From Bacillota bacterium (GTDB lineage Bacteria; Bacillota_I; Bacilli_A; Izemoplasmatales; Hujiaoplasmataceae), in contig JAHIVB010000010.1 of the NCBI GenBank assembly GCA_018816905.1, positions 62,001-126,000 of the forward strand: DNA of 64,000 bases, in the 5' to 3' direction. The position numbers were made by a program, and so were the translations under genes. The notes beneath the pieces were generated by a model, which was not told the origin of the DNA, searched no databases, and saw only the letters and a program-made list of their open reading frames with translations. Positions 53,328 to 61,553 of this stretch are shown here, piece after piece. How positions within the stretch are numbered: position 1 is the first letter of the stretch; every line of letters begins with the position of its first letter.

Positions 53328-55431
53328 AGTGGGCCTCCGTCCACGCATAAAGCGATGATTTTATGGTGCTAATGCTTTCTTGATAGAGCCAGTCTGCTGT
53401 CTCTTTCAAATCTTCTAACTCGTGATAAGTGGGGGATGTATGAAGGTCTGATTTCACACCTTCCGCCCCTTTTGAAAAACCGTCTTCCGTCTTTTTGATC
53501 AAACGTAGTTCCAGAAAGACTTCAAGGGCCTTTTTAATGATCCAAACCGGATATTTGGTCTTCTGTTCTAAATCAAACAGAGTGATGTCTCCGATTTCTG
53601 TAATTGCTTTATAAATTCTGATATATGTTTCTTTTGCCACGGATGCTTCAATCATGTCTTGATGAATTCGTGGTAATAAAACAATTGTTTTCGGTTTTTG
53701 CTCGAGTAGAGTCTGTTTCAAATTTCCATCGAGTAATGTTTCGTCGGAAATGGTGAAACTGGATGGTTTCATCCAAAGAACCCCGTCTGGAAATAAATTT
53801 TGATTTCTGAAATCAAGTACTTGAAACTTCAAACATTCCAAATCTTTGATCATAATTTGAATCGTGGTTCGTTTTCTCCACAAATTGATGTTCAACCCTC
53901 CCACGACGTTGATGATGTCTCCAACTTCGAGGAGGTAGAAATACTCAAGACTGTTAAATGAAAGAACATCAATCGATACCCCTTCTACCTCACAGATAAG
54001 CTTGGTATGTTTATCGCTCATCATCATTTTTTTTGTGATTGTAAGGTTCTTAAATAAAAATGAAGCGGTAAAGAAGGAGTTGTCCTGAAGTTTTTGAATG
54101 GTAGCGACTTTGACATCCGGAAGATGTACTTCCATGTCTATTTTAAGAATCGGTTGGTCATGACTTCCTTCTCTTTGTAATCCCATTCTTAACATATCAA
54201 TGTTTTCTTTTTTGATTTGCAGTCCAGCGGCTTGAGAATGCCCACCGAATTTGATTAACAAATCTTTATTGTGTTCCAGCATTTTAAGAATGTTGTCTCC
54301 ACCGAAGGAACGCATCGATCCTTTTCCAACGCCTTCTTCATCGAGAGTGATGATGACGGTGGATTTTTGATACTTCTCCGCAATTTTCTGGGCACAGATT
54401 CCGATGACTCCTTCATGAAGAAACGTAGAAGCGATGACGATGACATCTTCTTCCGGAGTGACTAATTTTTCACAGAGCTGGAATGCTTCTTCTGTCAAGT
54501 CTTTGCGGTTTGCATGATATTCTTCGATTTGAAGGATTAAATCATTGATTTCACGTTCAGAATCGCTTATTAGCAGTTTGACTGCTTCCTTTGCTTTTCC
54601 AAGCCGACCGGAACTGTTGATTTTCGGTGCGATTTTAAAGGCGATTGCCGTTTCATTGATTAATTCAAGGTGTGAGTATTCAATAATTTTTTTTAGTCCT
54701 AGATTGGTTGTCTTATTCATTTGTATCAGTCCAAGATTGACCATGGCTTGATTCTCTTTTTCAAGAGGCATTAAATCAGCAATGGTACCAATCATGACAA
54801 GGTCAAACAAATCTTCAAGGATAGAATCGGATAATGCAGAGGCAAGTTTATATGCGACCATCACTCCTGCAATCTCTTTAAAGGGATAGTTCGGTGAAAT
54901 TTTCGGATGAATAATCTCATAAGCATCCGGTAAAACTTCTTTCACTTCGTGATGGTCTGTGATGATGGTGTCAATCCCGTGCGCTTTCAATAAAGCGACT
55001 TCTTCAACGCATGTGATTCCATTATCGACGGTAATGACGAGTTCAACCTTATCGCCAATCATTTTTCTGGCAGCATTCATGTTCAGGCCATACCCATCGA
55101 CAAAACGGTTTGGTAGATCGAAGAAAACATTGGCTTTCATCTTTTTCAAGGTTCTATATAAGACGGAAATGGCTGTGATTCCATCACAGTCATAGTCTCC
55201 ATAAATAACGATTTTTTCATCCGCTGAAATGGCTTTGAGGATTCTAGAAACCGCCCTGTCCATTCCCTTCAGCAAATAAGGGTCGATTAAGACTTCCTTT
55301 CCCATGGAAAAAAAATGGTCTGGATCATCAATCCCTCTATTTTTTAATATGACTTCATAAATTTGATGGTCAGGAACGACCCCTTCAACGAGAGGAGCCC
55401 ATAAATACTTCGCTTTTAACAAGCCTATCAC
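53317..55431 (-). CDS. recJ: Single-stranded-DNA exonuclease RecJ
   Basis: 5'-3' ssDNA exonuclease of recombination and repair. 704 aa. DHH phosphoesterase motifs are VIYGDYDCDGITA, DTIITDHHEV and the DHHA1 segment IKFGGHSQAAGLQI. An OB-fold and a C-terminal extension of Firmicutes type follow to residue 704. The start codon is not certain: the GTG at 55431 and a nearby TTG at 55422 both lack a strong ribosome site. Promoter TATAAT at 55449-55454. Confidence 0.95.
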   Translation of the reverse strand: MIGLLKAKYLWAPLVEGVVPDHQIYEVILKNRGIDDPDHFFSMGKEVLIDPYLLKGMDRAVSRILKAISADEKIVIYGDYDCDGITAISVLYRTLKKMKANVFFDLPNRFVDGYGLNMNAARKMIGDKVELVITVDNGITCVEEVALLKAHGIDTIITDHHEVKEVLPDAYEIIHPKISPNYPFKEIAGVMVAYKLASALSDSILEDLFDLVMIGTIADLMPLEKENQAMVNLGLIQMNKTTNLGLKKIIEYSHLELINETAIAFKIAPKINSSGRLGKAKEAVKLLISDSEREINDLILQIEEYHANRKDLTEEAFQLCEKLVTPEEDVIVIASTFLHEGVIGICAQKIAEKYQKSTVIITLDEEGVGKGSMRSFGGDNILKMLEHNKDLLIKFGGHSQAAGLQIKKENIDMLRMGLQREGSHDQPILKIDMEVHLPDVKVATIQKLQDNSFFTASFLFKNLTITKKMMMSDKHTKLICEVEGVSIDVLSFNSLEYFYLLEVGDIINVVGGLNINLWRKRTTIQIMIKDLECLKFQVLDFRNQNLFPDGVLWMKPSSFTISDETLLDGNLKQTLLEQKPKTIVLLPRIHQDMIEASVAKETYIRIYKAITEIGDITLFDLEQKTKYPVWIIKKALEVFLELRLIKKTEDGFSKGAEGVKSDLHTSPTYHELEDLKETADWLYQESISTIKSSLYAWTEAHYEF

Positions 55432-55448
55432 TCATTTCTTAACAATCT

Positions 55449-55454
55449 ATTATA
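55449..55454 (-). promoter_or_regulatory. -10 of the recJ-apt-rel-dtd promoter
   Basis: TATAAT on the minus strand 18 nt upstream of the recJ start; the -35 (TATGCA at 17 nt) is weak. Confidence 0.55.
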
Positions 55455-55496
55455 CAGAATAAGACTGTTTTTGCATAGGCAAAGACAGAAAAAACC

Positions 55497-56315
55497 CTAG
55501 AATTTCAGTGAAATGTCCAAAGATTTGTAAGAATGCGTCAATGCGCCGACACTGATGTAATCTACACCGGTCTGTGCGACGTCTTTTATTCGATTTAGAG
55601 TCATGTTTCCGCTAGCCTCAATCTTTTTATTCCCTTGGTTCAGGAAAACGCAAGTTCTCATATCTTCAAGCGACATATTATCGAGCATGATGATGTCACA
55701 GTCGGTTAGAAGTGCTTCTTTGAACATGGATACACTTTCGACTTCGACTTCGATTTGAATCCCCGGGTCAATATTCTTTTTGACTTTATCAACGGCATCC
55801 TTGATGGAAACCGATGCTTTGAGATGATTGTCTTTTAACATCACCATATCCGAAAGGCTCATTCGATGATTTCTGCCCATGCCGTCTTTGACGGCTTGTT
55901 TTTCAAGAATTCTCAAAAGCGGCGTGGTCTTTCTTGTGTCGAGAATTTCTGCTTTGGTTCCTTCTGTTTCTCGGACGAATTCGCGAGTCATTGTCGCAAT
56001 CCCTGACATTCTTTGTAAAAAGTTCAAACCCACTCGCTCAGCTGCTAGAATCGATAGCGTTTTGCCTTTGACCGTAGCGATGACGTCGCCTTTGACGACG
56101 GAATCGCCGTCTTGTTTGAAGACATTAAAATAGACATTGGAATCCACGATTTCAAAAGTCCTTTTACAGACTTTCATCCCACTAATGATTCCATCTTCTT
56201 TTGCGATGAAATTAGCGATCGATTCCTGGTCTTCAAATAGATAAATACTCGAGATGTCCTTCGAGGGGATGTCCTCTTTCAATGCTTCGTTGATAATTAA
56301 ATCGATGTCTTTCAT
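55497..56315 (-). CDS. nadC: Nicotinate-nucleotide pyrophosphorylase (quinolinate PRTase)
   Basis: Converts quinolinate and PRPP to nicotinate mononucleotide. 272 aa. Family blocks are INEALKEDIPSKDIS, LNFLQRMSGIATMT, EILDTRKTTPLLRILEK and GGM-equivalent RNHRMSLSDMVMLKDNH. The start at 56315 has GGAGGGG six bases upstream. nadA and nadB are not in the window, so quinolinate may be imported or made elsewhere. It is translated in tight linkage with the Fic-like gene in front of it. Confidence 0.95.
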   Translation of the reverse strand: MKDIDLIINEALKEDIPSKDISSIYLFEDQESIANFIAKEDGIISGMKVCKRTFEIVDSNVYFNVFKQDGDSVVKGDVIATVKGKTLSILAAERVGLNFLQRMSGIATMTREFVRETEGTKAEILDTRKTTPLLRILEKQAVKDGMGRNHRMSLSDMVMLKDNHLKASVSIKDAVDKVKKNIDPGIQIEVEVESVSMFKEALLTDCDIIMLDNMSLEDMRTCVFLNQGNKKIEASGNMTLNRIKDVAQTGVDYISVGALTHSYKSLDISLKF

Positions 56316-56316
56316 A

Positions 56317-57408
56317 TTATTCCCCTCCAAGATCGAAATTGAGTTGTTCTTGAATTCTTGGCTTTTTCTCTTTCGTGTATAATTTAATCCATTTTGCACT
56401 GCGACCTTTTCCAAGCGGTCGAATCTTGTTTTCGTCAAATAATCGCTTCAGTGTTCTGTTGATTGTCGAGTCTGAAATCAAAGGATGACGATTTCTGATA
56501 TCTTCTTTTGAAAACACTTCTGGCAACTTGTCTATCGTGTTTTCGATGTAGTCGGATTTTGAGATTTCAAGATTGTTTTCATAATCGTAGTCTCTTGCTT
56601 TTTCTGCAAGTTCTAAATACATTTTATAATAAATGTTCAATATGAATCTCGATAAAGGCATCATTTCGGAAAAGCCTTCACTCCATCCGAAGCGAGACTT
56701 GTCGATGGCAAGTTTGAGCTCTTTCTCATACAAAAGCATTTTTTCAAAGAAGGAGATGTATTTGGAAACAATCAGACCTTCTTGCATTACCATGATATAA
56801 AATATCAAAATTGCGACGACGTCGTTTTCTTCAAACTTAAATATATCCATGTTGATAAAATCGACGATAAAGTTCAAATATAGAAATGTGGTTTCATATT
56901 CTTTCGTCTTTTTGATTTCATCGAGTTTTTTAATCAGTTCTTCTAACTTTTCCCTTTTGGAAGAGACTTCAGAAGAAATCAGCGTATGTTTCTGACGCTC
57001 GATTTTCTTATACTGTATTTTTTCGTTTGGGTGAAAGTCACTGAACAATATTTTGACCAAATCCGATATTTCAGTCACATTGAGCTGAAATGGCTCGGTG
57101 TCTTTATTATGAATGGTCTGAAAGATTCTAATGATGTTTTTGTATAGAGACTCCGCTCTATTTTTAGGGACAGTCGAGTCTAGTTGCAAAGTTCTCATTC
57201 TCGATTCAACGATTTTGTTGGATGAAAAAAAACACTTGTAAAACGAATAAGCTTCCTGGAAAGCGATTTGTTTTGCGAGGAACTCTTGATCGTTTTCAAA
57301 TAGTTTTAGATAATATTCATTTTTCCCCATTTGATAATAGAGATTTAGCGTCATCATGAATACGTCATTTGGTATCGGAGTTCTTACGAGATTGTTTAAG
57401 CATTTCAT
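56317..57408 (-). CDS. Degenerate Fic-family protein with C-terminal winged helix
   Basis: 363 aa. The order of segments matches Fic proteins: an N-terminal helical region, then the Fic core ending in GLIVSKYISFFEKM and WSEGFSEMMPLSRFIL, equivalents of the conserved segments after the Fic loop. A winged helix follows at about 299-343 (FSKEDIRNRHPLISDSTINR, KGRSAKWIKL). Where the catalytic loop HPFxDGNGR should be, I read DIFKFEEND (about 198-206), so the His, the Gly-Asn-Gly and the Arg are lost and AMP transfer is not expected. ATG at 57408 with GAGGTG. It overlaps the nadC ribosome region and may regulate it (inference). Confidence 0.68.
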   Translation of the reverse strand: MKCLNNLVRTPIPNDVFMMTLNLYYQMGKNEYYLKLFENDQEFLAKQIAFQEAYSFYKCFFSSNKIVESRMRTLQLDSTVPKNRAESLYKNIIRIFQTIHNKDTEPFQLNVTEISDLVKILFSDFHPNEKIQYKKIERQKHTLISSEVSSKREKLEELIKKLDEIKKTKEYETTFLYLNFIVDFINMDIFKFEENDVVAILIFYIMVMQEGLIVSKYISFFEKMLLYEKELKLAIDKSRFGWSEGFSEMMPLSRFILNIYYKMYLELAEKARDYDYENNLEISKSDYIENTIDKLPEVFSKEDIRNRHPLISDSTINRTLKRLFDENKIRPLGKGRSAKWIKLYTKEKKPRIQEQLNFDLGGE

Positions 57409-57426
57409 TCCCATCACCTCGGAATA

Positions 57427-57432
57427 ATTATA
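57427..57432 (-). promoter_or_regulatory. -10 of the Fic-like/nadC operon
   Basis: TATAAT on the minus strand. It overlaps an in-frame TTG that would otherwise lengthen the gene, which supports the shorter start at 57408. No good -35. Confidence 0.55.
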
Positions 57433-57518
57433 CTCCAAGATGAGTTAAAATGATATCGATTTTTTGGTAATTTTGAATTAAATTGAGTGTAAACATATTC
57501 AAATACCGTTTTTTGAGT

Positions 57519-57548
57519 TTAAAAAAACGGCTAAGCCGTTCTTTTTGG
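57519..57548 (-). terminator. Terminator of the lipoprotein gene
   Basis: AACGGCTTAGCCGTT hairpin followed by seven U on the minus strand, right after the stop codon. Confidence 0.9.
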
Positions 57549-58808
57549 TTATTCAGGTAAGTTCTCCATTAGCAGAGCGAAATCAAAGTAGGTTTCATCC
57601 CAGTTCAGGACCGTTGAATAGAATGTTTCGACGGATAGAGATGCCTTTGAAGTTTCTAATCCAAGGACGGTATCGATTGTAACGTTGGCGCTGATCAGAT
57701 AGTAATTCGTCTCTTGCGTAAACTCATCGTTCATAAAACCTGCAAGGCTGGACACAAACAAAGTTTGGTCTTCCTGGAGAGTGACAGATACATCCGTCAC
57801 TGATACAGAGTTTTCAAGCCTTCCATACCATCCTTCTCCAAGAAAAGCCCCAATATTCAAACTGGATCCGGAAACTGAAATCGTCGACACTGCGAAATTA
57901 TCAATCATAACACCAAATTGTGAGTATCCGATCAGGCCTCCGATGGATGCCTGAGTGCCGTTCGCAGACACTGTTATTTCAGAGATAATGGTATTGTCTG
58001 TAATCATGATGTCTGAAGTATCAACATAATCTTCGTATCCGATCAAGACTCCGCCATAATGGTGGCCAACCAATCCGCCAACATAAGCTCGGTAAATATC
58101 ACAACTCACGTCAATTTGAGCAAAGACTTCGTTGCCAATGATTTCTGTATTGTATGTTTTTCCTGCAAGTCCGCCAACATAGGCAAAATATTTCGATTGG
58201 ACATCGATAGAACCGATGACTTGATTTCCTGATATTGTGTTCGGAACGAATTCAGTCGCGGTCATTGTCGAAGTCACAGGTGCTTGAATCAACCCTGCTA
58301 ATAAACCGACATAGCTTGATGACATTGCATTGATGATGGTGATGTCACCGTCGACAAAAACGTTGGTAACGTCGCCAGACAGTTCACCTGCAAGCCCACC
58401 CGCAAATGTCAAGAAAGTGGATGTGTATGAAATGGAATAGTTTTCAATTGTAAGGTTGGAAACATCTCCGGTGATGGATGCAAACAGACCGTTGAAATCT
58501 GTATTTTTAAGCGTTATGGTCATATTGGATATGACATGTCCATTTCCATTGAAAGTACCTGCATAGGGGGATTCATGGCTACAGAGAGGCTCCCATTCAA
58601 CTCCTTGAAGGTCAATATCCGCCATTAATTCAACATCGTCCGAAGATGTGATGGATTGCAAGTCTTCGATGGTCCATATTTCAACCGGGTCAGTGTTTTC
58701 ATTATCGGTCGTCGTTACAGTCGTTGAAGTTGTGGTCGTCGTAAAAAAGGAACATCCTCCTAGGAATAAAGCTAGGGAAGCCACAAGCATTCCGGCTAAT
58801 TTTTTCAT
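57549..58808 (-). CDS. Surface lipoprotein with GLUG-like repeats
   Basis: 419 aa. Signal peptide with lipobox LFLGGC (Cys19), a Thr-rich linker (about 22-38), then a WTIEDLQSI opening and a beta-rich repeat region. Recurrent units such as AGTFNGNGHVISNMTI, FAGGLAGELSGDVTNVFVDG, AYVGGLAGKTYNTEI, AYVGGLVGHHYGG and SIGGLIGYSQFGV match the GLUG motif of bacterial adhesin-like proteins. It would be anchored on the outer face of the membrane after Lgt and LspA processing. The ligand is unknown. AAGGAG precedes the ATG; promoter TGATATACT with hexamer at 58836-58841. Confidence 0.85.
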   Translation of the reverse strand: MKKLAGMLVASLALFLGGCSFFTTTTTSTTVTTTDNENTDPVEIWTIEDLQSITSSDDVELMADIDLQGVEWEPLCSHESPYAGTFNGNGHVISNMTITLKNTDFNGLFASITGDVSNLTIENYSISYTSTFLTFAGGLAGELSGDVTNVFVDGDITIINAMSSSYVGLLAGLIQAPVTSTMTATEFVPNTISGNQVIGSIDVQSKYFAYVGGLAGKTYNTEIIGNEVFAQIDVSCDIYRAYVGGLVGHHYGGVLIGYEDYVDTSDIMITDNTIISEITVSANGTQASIGGLIGYSQFGVMIDNFAVSTISVSGSSLNIGAFLGEGWYGRLENSVSVTDVSVTLQEDQTLFVSSLAGFMNDEFTQETNYYLISANVTIDTVLGLETSKASLSVETFYSTVLNWDETYFDFALLMENLPE

Positions 58809-58835
58809 TATGTACTCCTTATTCGTTAAGTGATG

Positions 58836-58841
58836 AGTATA
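58836..58841 (-). promoter_or_regulatory. Extended -10 of the lipoprotein gene
   Basis: TGATATACT on the minus strand, 27 nt before the ATG, with no clear -35. Confidence 0.5.
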
Positions 58842-58871
58842 TCATAACTTAAACAAGTGAATTTTTTGTGA

Positions 58872-61553
58872 TTAAAACAAGGTTTGTTGAACGATGATTG
58901 AATCATCGTCTTCTTCCTCTTCTTCTTTTTCTTCGATTTCGAGTTTCGCCTTCAATACAGGCCGTTCCTGAGGAACGAAATCTGCTCTGCTTGATAGAAT
59001 TTTCTCCAGTTCAAGCATGACGTCTTCCGTTTCAACCTCTTCTTCCGATTCATCAAGTTCATCGGTTTGAACCTCTTCCTTGAAGAGTTTCATCAAGGAC
59101 TGATTGACAAGATAAGGTTGATTCTTGTCCATTTTAAAATCGACTGGACAATCTTCTTTTTCTAGGATTGGAACTCCATGCTCATATTTATCGGGTTTGA
59201 GATCATTTCCTGGGATGATGAATTCTCCGTCTTTGAGTATAATTCTAAAGGTGATGTAGTCTTTCAATCGGAAGACGTTTTCACTGATGAAACCAATGAA
59301 TTGATATGGATTTGTCTTTACGCTCTTCAGGAATAACTTTCCTTTTGCAGGGCGATGACTGATATCGATTGTGGAAGTGAAACAACGCTTGATTGCGCCT
59401 CTGTTGGTGAGCAATAAGATTTCATCCTTCGAAATCGAGTTGGTGTATCTTGCGCCGATGAGATCATCGTCTCGAAGATTGATTCCTTTCACACCTTTGG
59501 CAGAGAGTGATTGAGCCGGAATATCGGTTATATCATACTTGACGACGTATCCGTTTTTAGAAGCCATGGTGACAGACGTATCATAAGATTCTTTGATGTC
59601 GACACTGACCAAATGATTGATCTTCGATGCAGGCATGCAATTATAAGTTTTATTGAGTCTTATTTGTTGAAACTCGGAAAGAGTTACTTGTTTGATTGCG
59701 CCTTGTTGATTGGCTAAAAGAATCATTTTCTCGTCTTCAAAAGAATCGATGGTAATCATGTCCAAAACATCTTCAGAGTCTTTAAGCGGGGCGAAAACAC
59801 CGATGAACTCTCCTAAGTCACGCCATTTCATGTCAGGGACTTTATAGACTGGAATATTGATGTAATTTCCTAAAGTCGTGAAAATGAGAAGCGTGTCTCT
59901 GGTGTTGACTTCTTGTTGTTTCAACACGACGTCATTTTGTTTTAGACCCGTATTTCCTGGGGTCGCTTGATAACTTTTCATTGAAGTTCTCTTAATGTAG
60001 CCGTCTTTCGATAGAACAACCATGACATTTTCATTTTGAATCAATTCTTGTTCGTCGATTTCTAGTTTTCGAATCTCGTCTTTGATTTCGCTTCTTCTTG
60101 GTTGTGGTAAAGAAGCGGAGAGTTCAGAAAGTTCGCTGACGATGACGTTTTCTAATACAAGCTCATTGCTTAATATCTTGGATAATTGATTAATCTGCTT
60201 TTGAAGATCAAGGTTTTCTTTTTTCATTTCTTCAACGTCGGTTGAAGACAATCGGTATAATTGCAAACTAACGATGGCATCCGCTTGAATTTCGGTAAAG
60301 TTGAAGAGACTCATTAGTTTGTCAATCGAATCTTTTTTTCCATAGGAAGCCCTAATGGCGATGATGACATCATCCAAAATTTCGACCATCTTTAAAAATC
60401 CGTCGACAATATGACTACGTTTTTCAGCGCGTTGAAGTTCAAAGTTACTGCGGTTTCGAATGACTTCTTTTTGGTGAAGGATATAGGAATTCAATAAGTC
60501 GTTTAAACTGAGTTGTTTTGGACTCTTCTGATCGATGGCGACGACGTTATAATTGAAAGCAACTGATAAATCCGTGTTTTTCAATAGATATGCAAGAACG
60601 ACTTTCGAAGATATTTCTTTTTTTAGATCAATGACGATTCGTAATCCTTCTCGGTCGGATTCGTCACGAACTTCGATGATTCCGTCGATTTTCTTTTTCA
60701 ATCTGATCTCATCGATTTTCCGTACGAGTTCTGATTTATTGACTTCATAAGGAATTTCGGTCACAATCAAAGAAGTGTCTTTGACCTCCACTTTACTTTT
60801 GATGATGATTCGACCTTTGCCGGTTTCAAAGGCTTTTCGGATTTCGTCCGTTCCTTCGACAATCGCACCAGTTGGAAAGTCCGGTCCTTTGATAATCTTT
60901 GCAAGATCTTCGATGGTTGCTTCCGGGTGTCTGATTTTATGAATGACCGCTTCAATGACTTCGTTTAAGTTGTGCGGTGGGATATTGGTTGCGTATCCGG
61001 TAGCCATTCCCATTCCCCCATTGACAAGCAAGTTGGGAAACTTCGCTGGAAGAACAACGGGTTCGTATTCTTCGTCGTCGAAGTTTGGAATGAAATTGAC
61101 GGTTCTTTTATCGATGTCTTTCAGTAATTGCTCCGCATATACAGAAAGCCTAGCTTCCGTATAACGCATGGCGGCGGCAGGATCATTGTCAATCGATCCG
61201 TTGTTTCCGTGCATGTCGATGAGAAGTGTCCCCATCTTCCAGGTTTGACTCATTCTTACCATCGCGTCATAAACGGAAGTGTCTCCGTGAGGATGGTATT
61301 TACCAATGACTTCTCCAACGATTCTTGCGGATTTCTTGTAGGGTTTGGTCGAGCCCATGCCAAGTGCATGCATAGCATATAGAATTCTTCTTTGAACCGG
61401 TTTTAGGCCGTCTCTGACATCTGGGAGTGCCCGATCTTGAATAATGTATTTGGAGTACTTTCCAAATCGGTCACCGACAATCGTTTCAAGATTTTCGGGG
61501 ATGATCTTTTCGTCAAGAAAAACGTCAATTTTGTTTTTGACTGATTTTGCCAT
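58872..61553 (-). CDS. parC: DNA topoisomerase IV subunit A with acidic C-terminal tail
   Basis: Chromosome decatenation. 893 aa, longer than the usual 800-820. The breakage-reunion domain shows RALPDVRDGLKPVQRRILYA, VIGKYHPHGDTSVYDA (quinolone-resistance region) and catalytic Tyr in AAAMRYTEARLS. Beta-pinwheel repeats follow from about residue 500. The final roughly 70 residues are very acidic (DELDESEEEVETED, EEKEEEEEDDD) and end VQQTLF. The start overlaps the parE stop (TAATG). ParC rather than GyrA is inferred from its partner parE and plsY next door. Confidence 0.94.
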   Translation of the reverse strand: MAKSVKNKIDVFLDEKIIPENLETIVGDRFGKYSKYIIQDRALPDVRDGLKPVQRRILYAMHALGMGSTKPYKKSARIVGEVIGKYHPHGDTSVYDAMVRMSQTWKMGTLLIDMHGNNGSIDNDPAAAMRYTEARLSVYAEQLLKDIDKRTVNFIPNFDDEEYEPVVLPAKFPNLLVNGGMGMATGYATNIPPHNLNEVIEAVIHKIRHPEATIEDLAKIIKGPDFPTGAIVEGTDEIRKAFETGKGRIIIKSKVEVKDTSLIVTEIPYEVNKSELVRKIDEIRLKKKIDGIIEVRDESDREGLRIVIDLKKEISSKVVLAYLLKNTDLSVAFNYNVVAIDQKSPKQLSLNDLLNSYILHQKEVIRNRSNFELQRAEKRSHIVDGFLKMVEILDDVIIAIRASYGKKDSIDKLMSLFNFTEIQADAIVSLQLYRLSSTDVEEMKKENLDLQKQINQLSKILSNELVLENVIVSELSELSASLPQPRRSEIKDEIRKLEIDEQELIQNENVMVVLSKDGYIKRTSMKSYQATPGNTGLKQNDVVLKQQEVNTRDTLLIFTTLGNYINIPVYKVPDMKWRDLGEFIGVFAPLKDSEDVLDMITIDSFEDEKMILLANQQGAIKQVTLSEFQQIRLNKTYNCMPASKINHLVSVDIKESYDTSVTMASKNGYVVKYDITDIPAQSLSAKGVKGINLRDDDLIGARYTNSISKDEILLLTNRGAIKRCFTSTIDISHRPAKGKLFLKSVKTNPYQFIGFISENVFRLKDYITFRIILKDGEFIIPGNDLKPDKYEHGVPILEKEDCPVDFKMDKNQPYLVNQSLMKLFKEEVQTDELDESEEEVETEDVMLELEKILSSRADFVPQERPVLKAKLEIEEKEEEEEDDDSIIVQQTLF

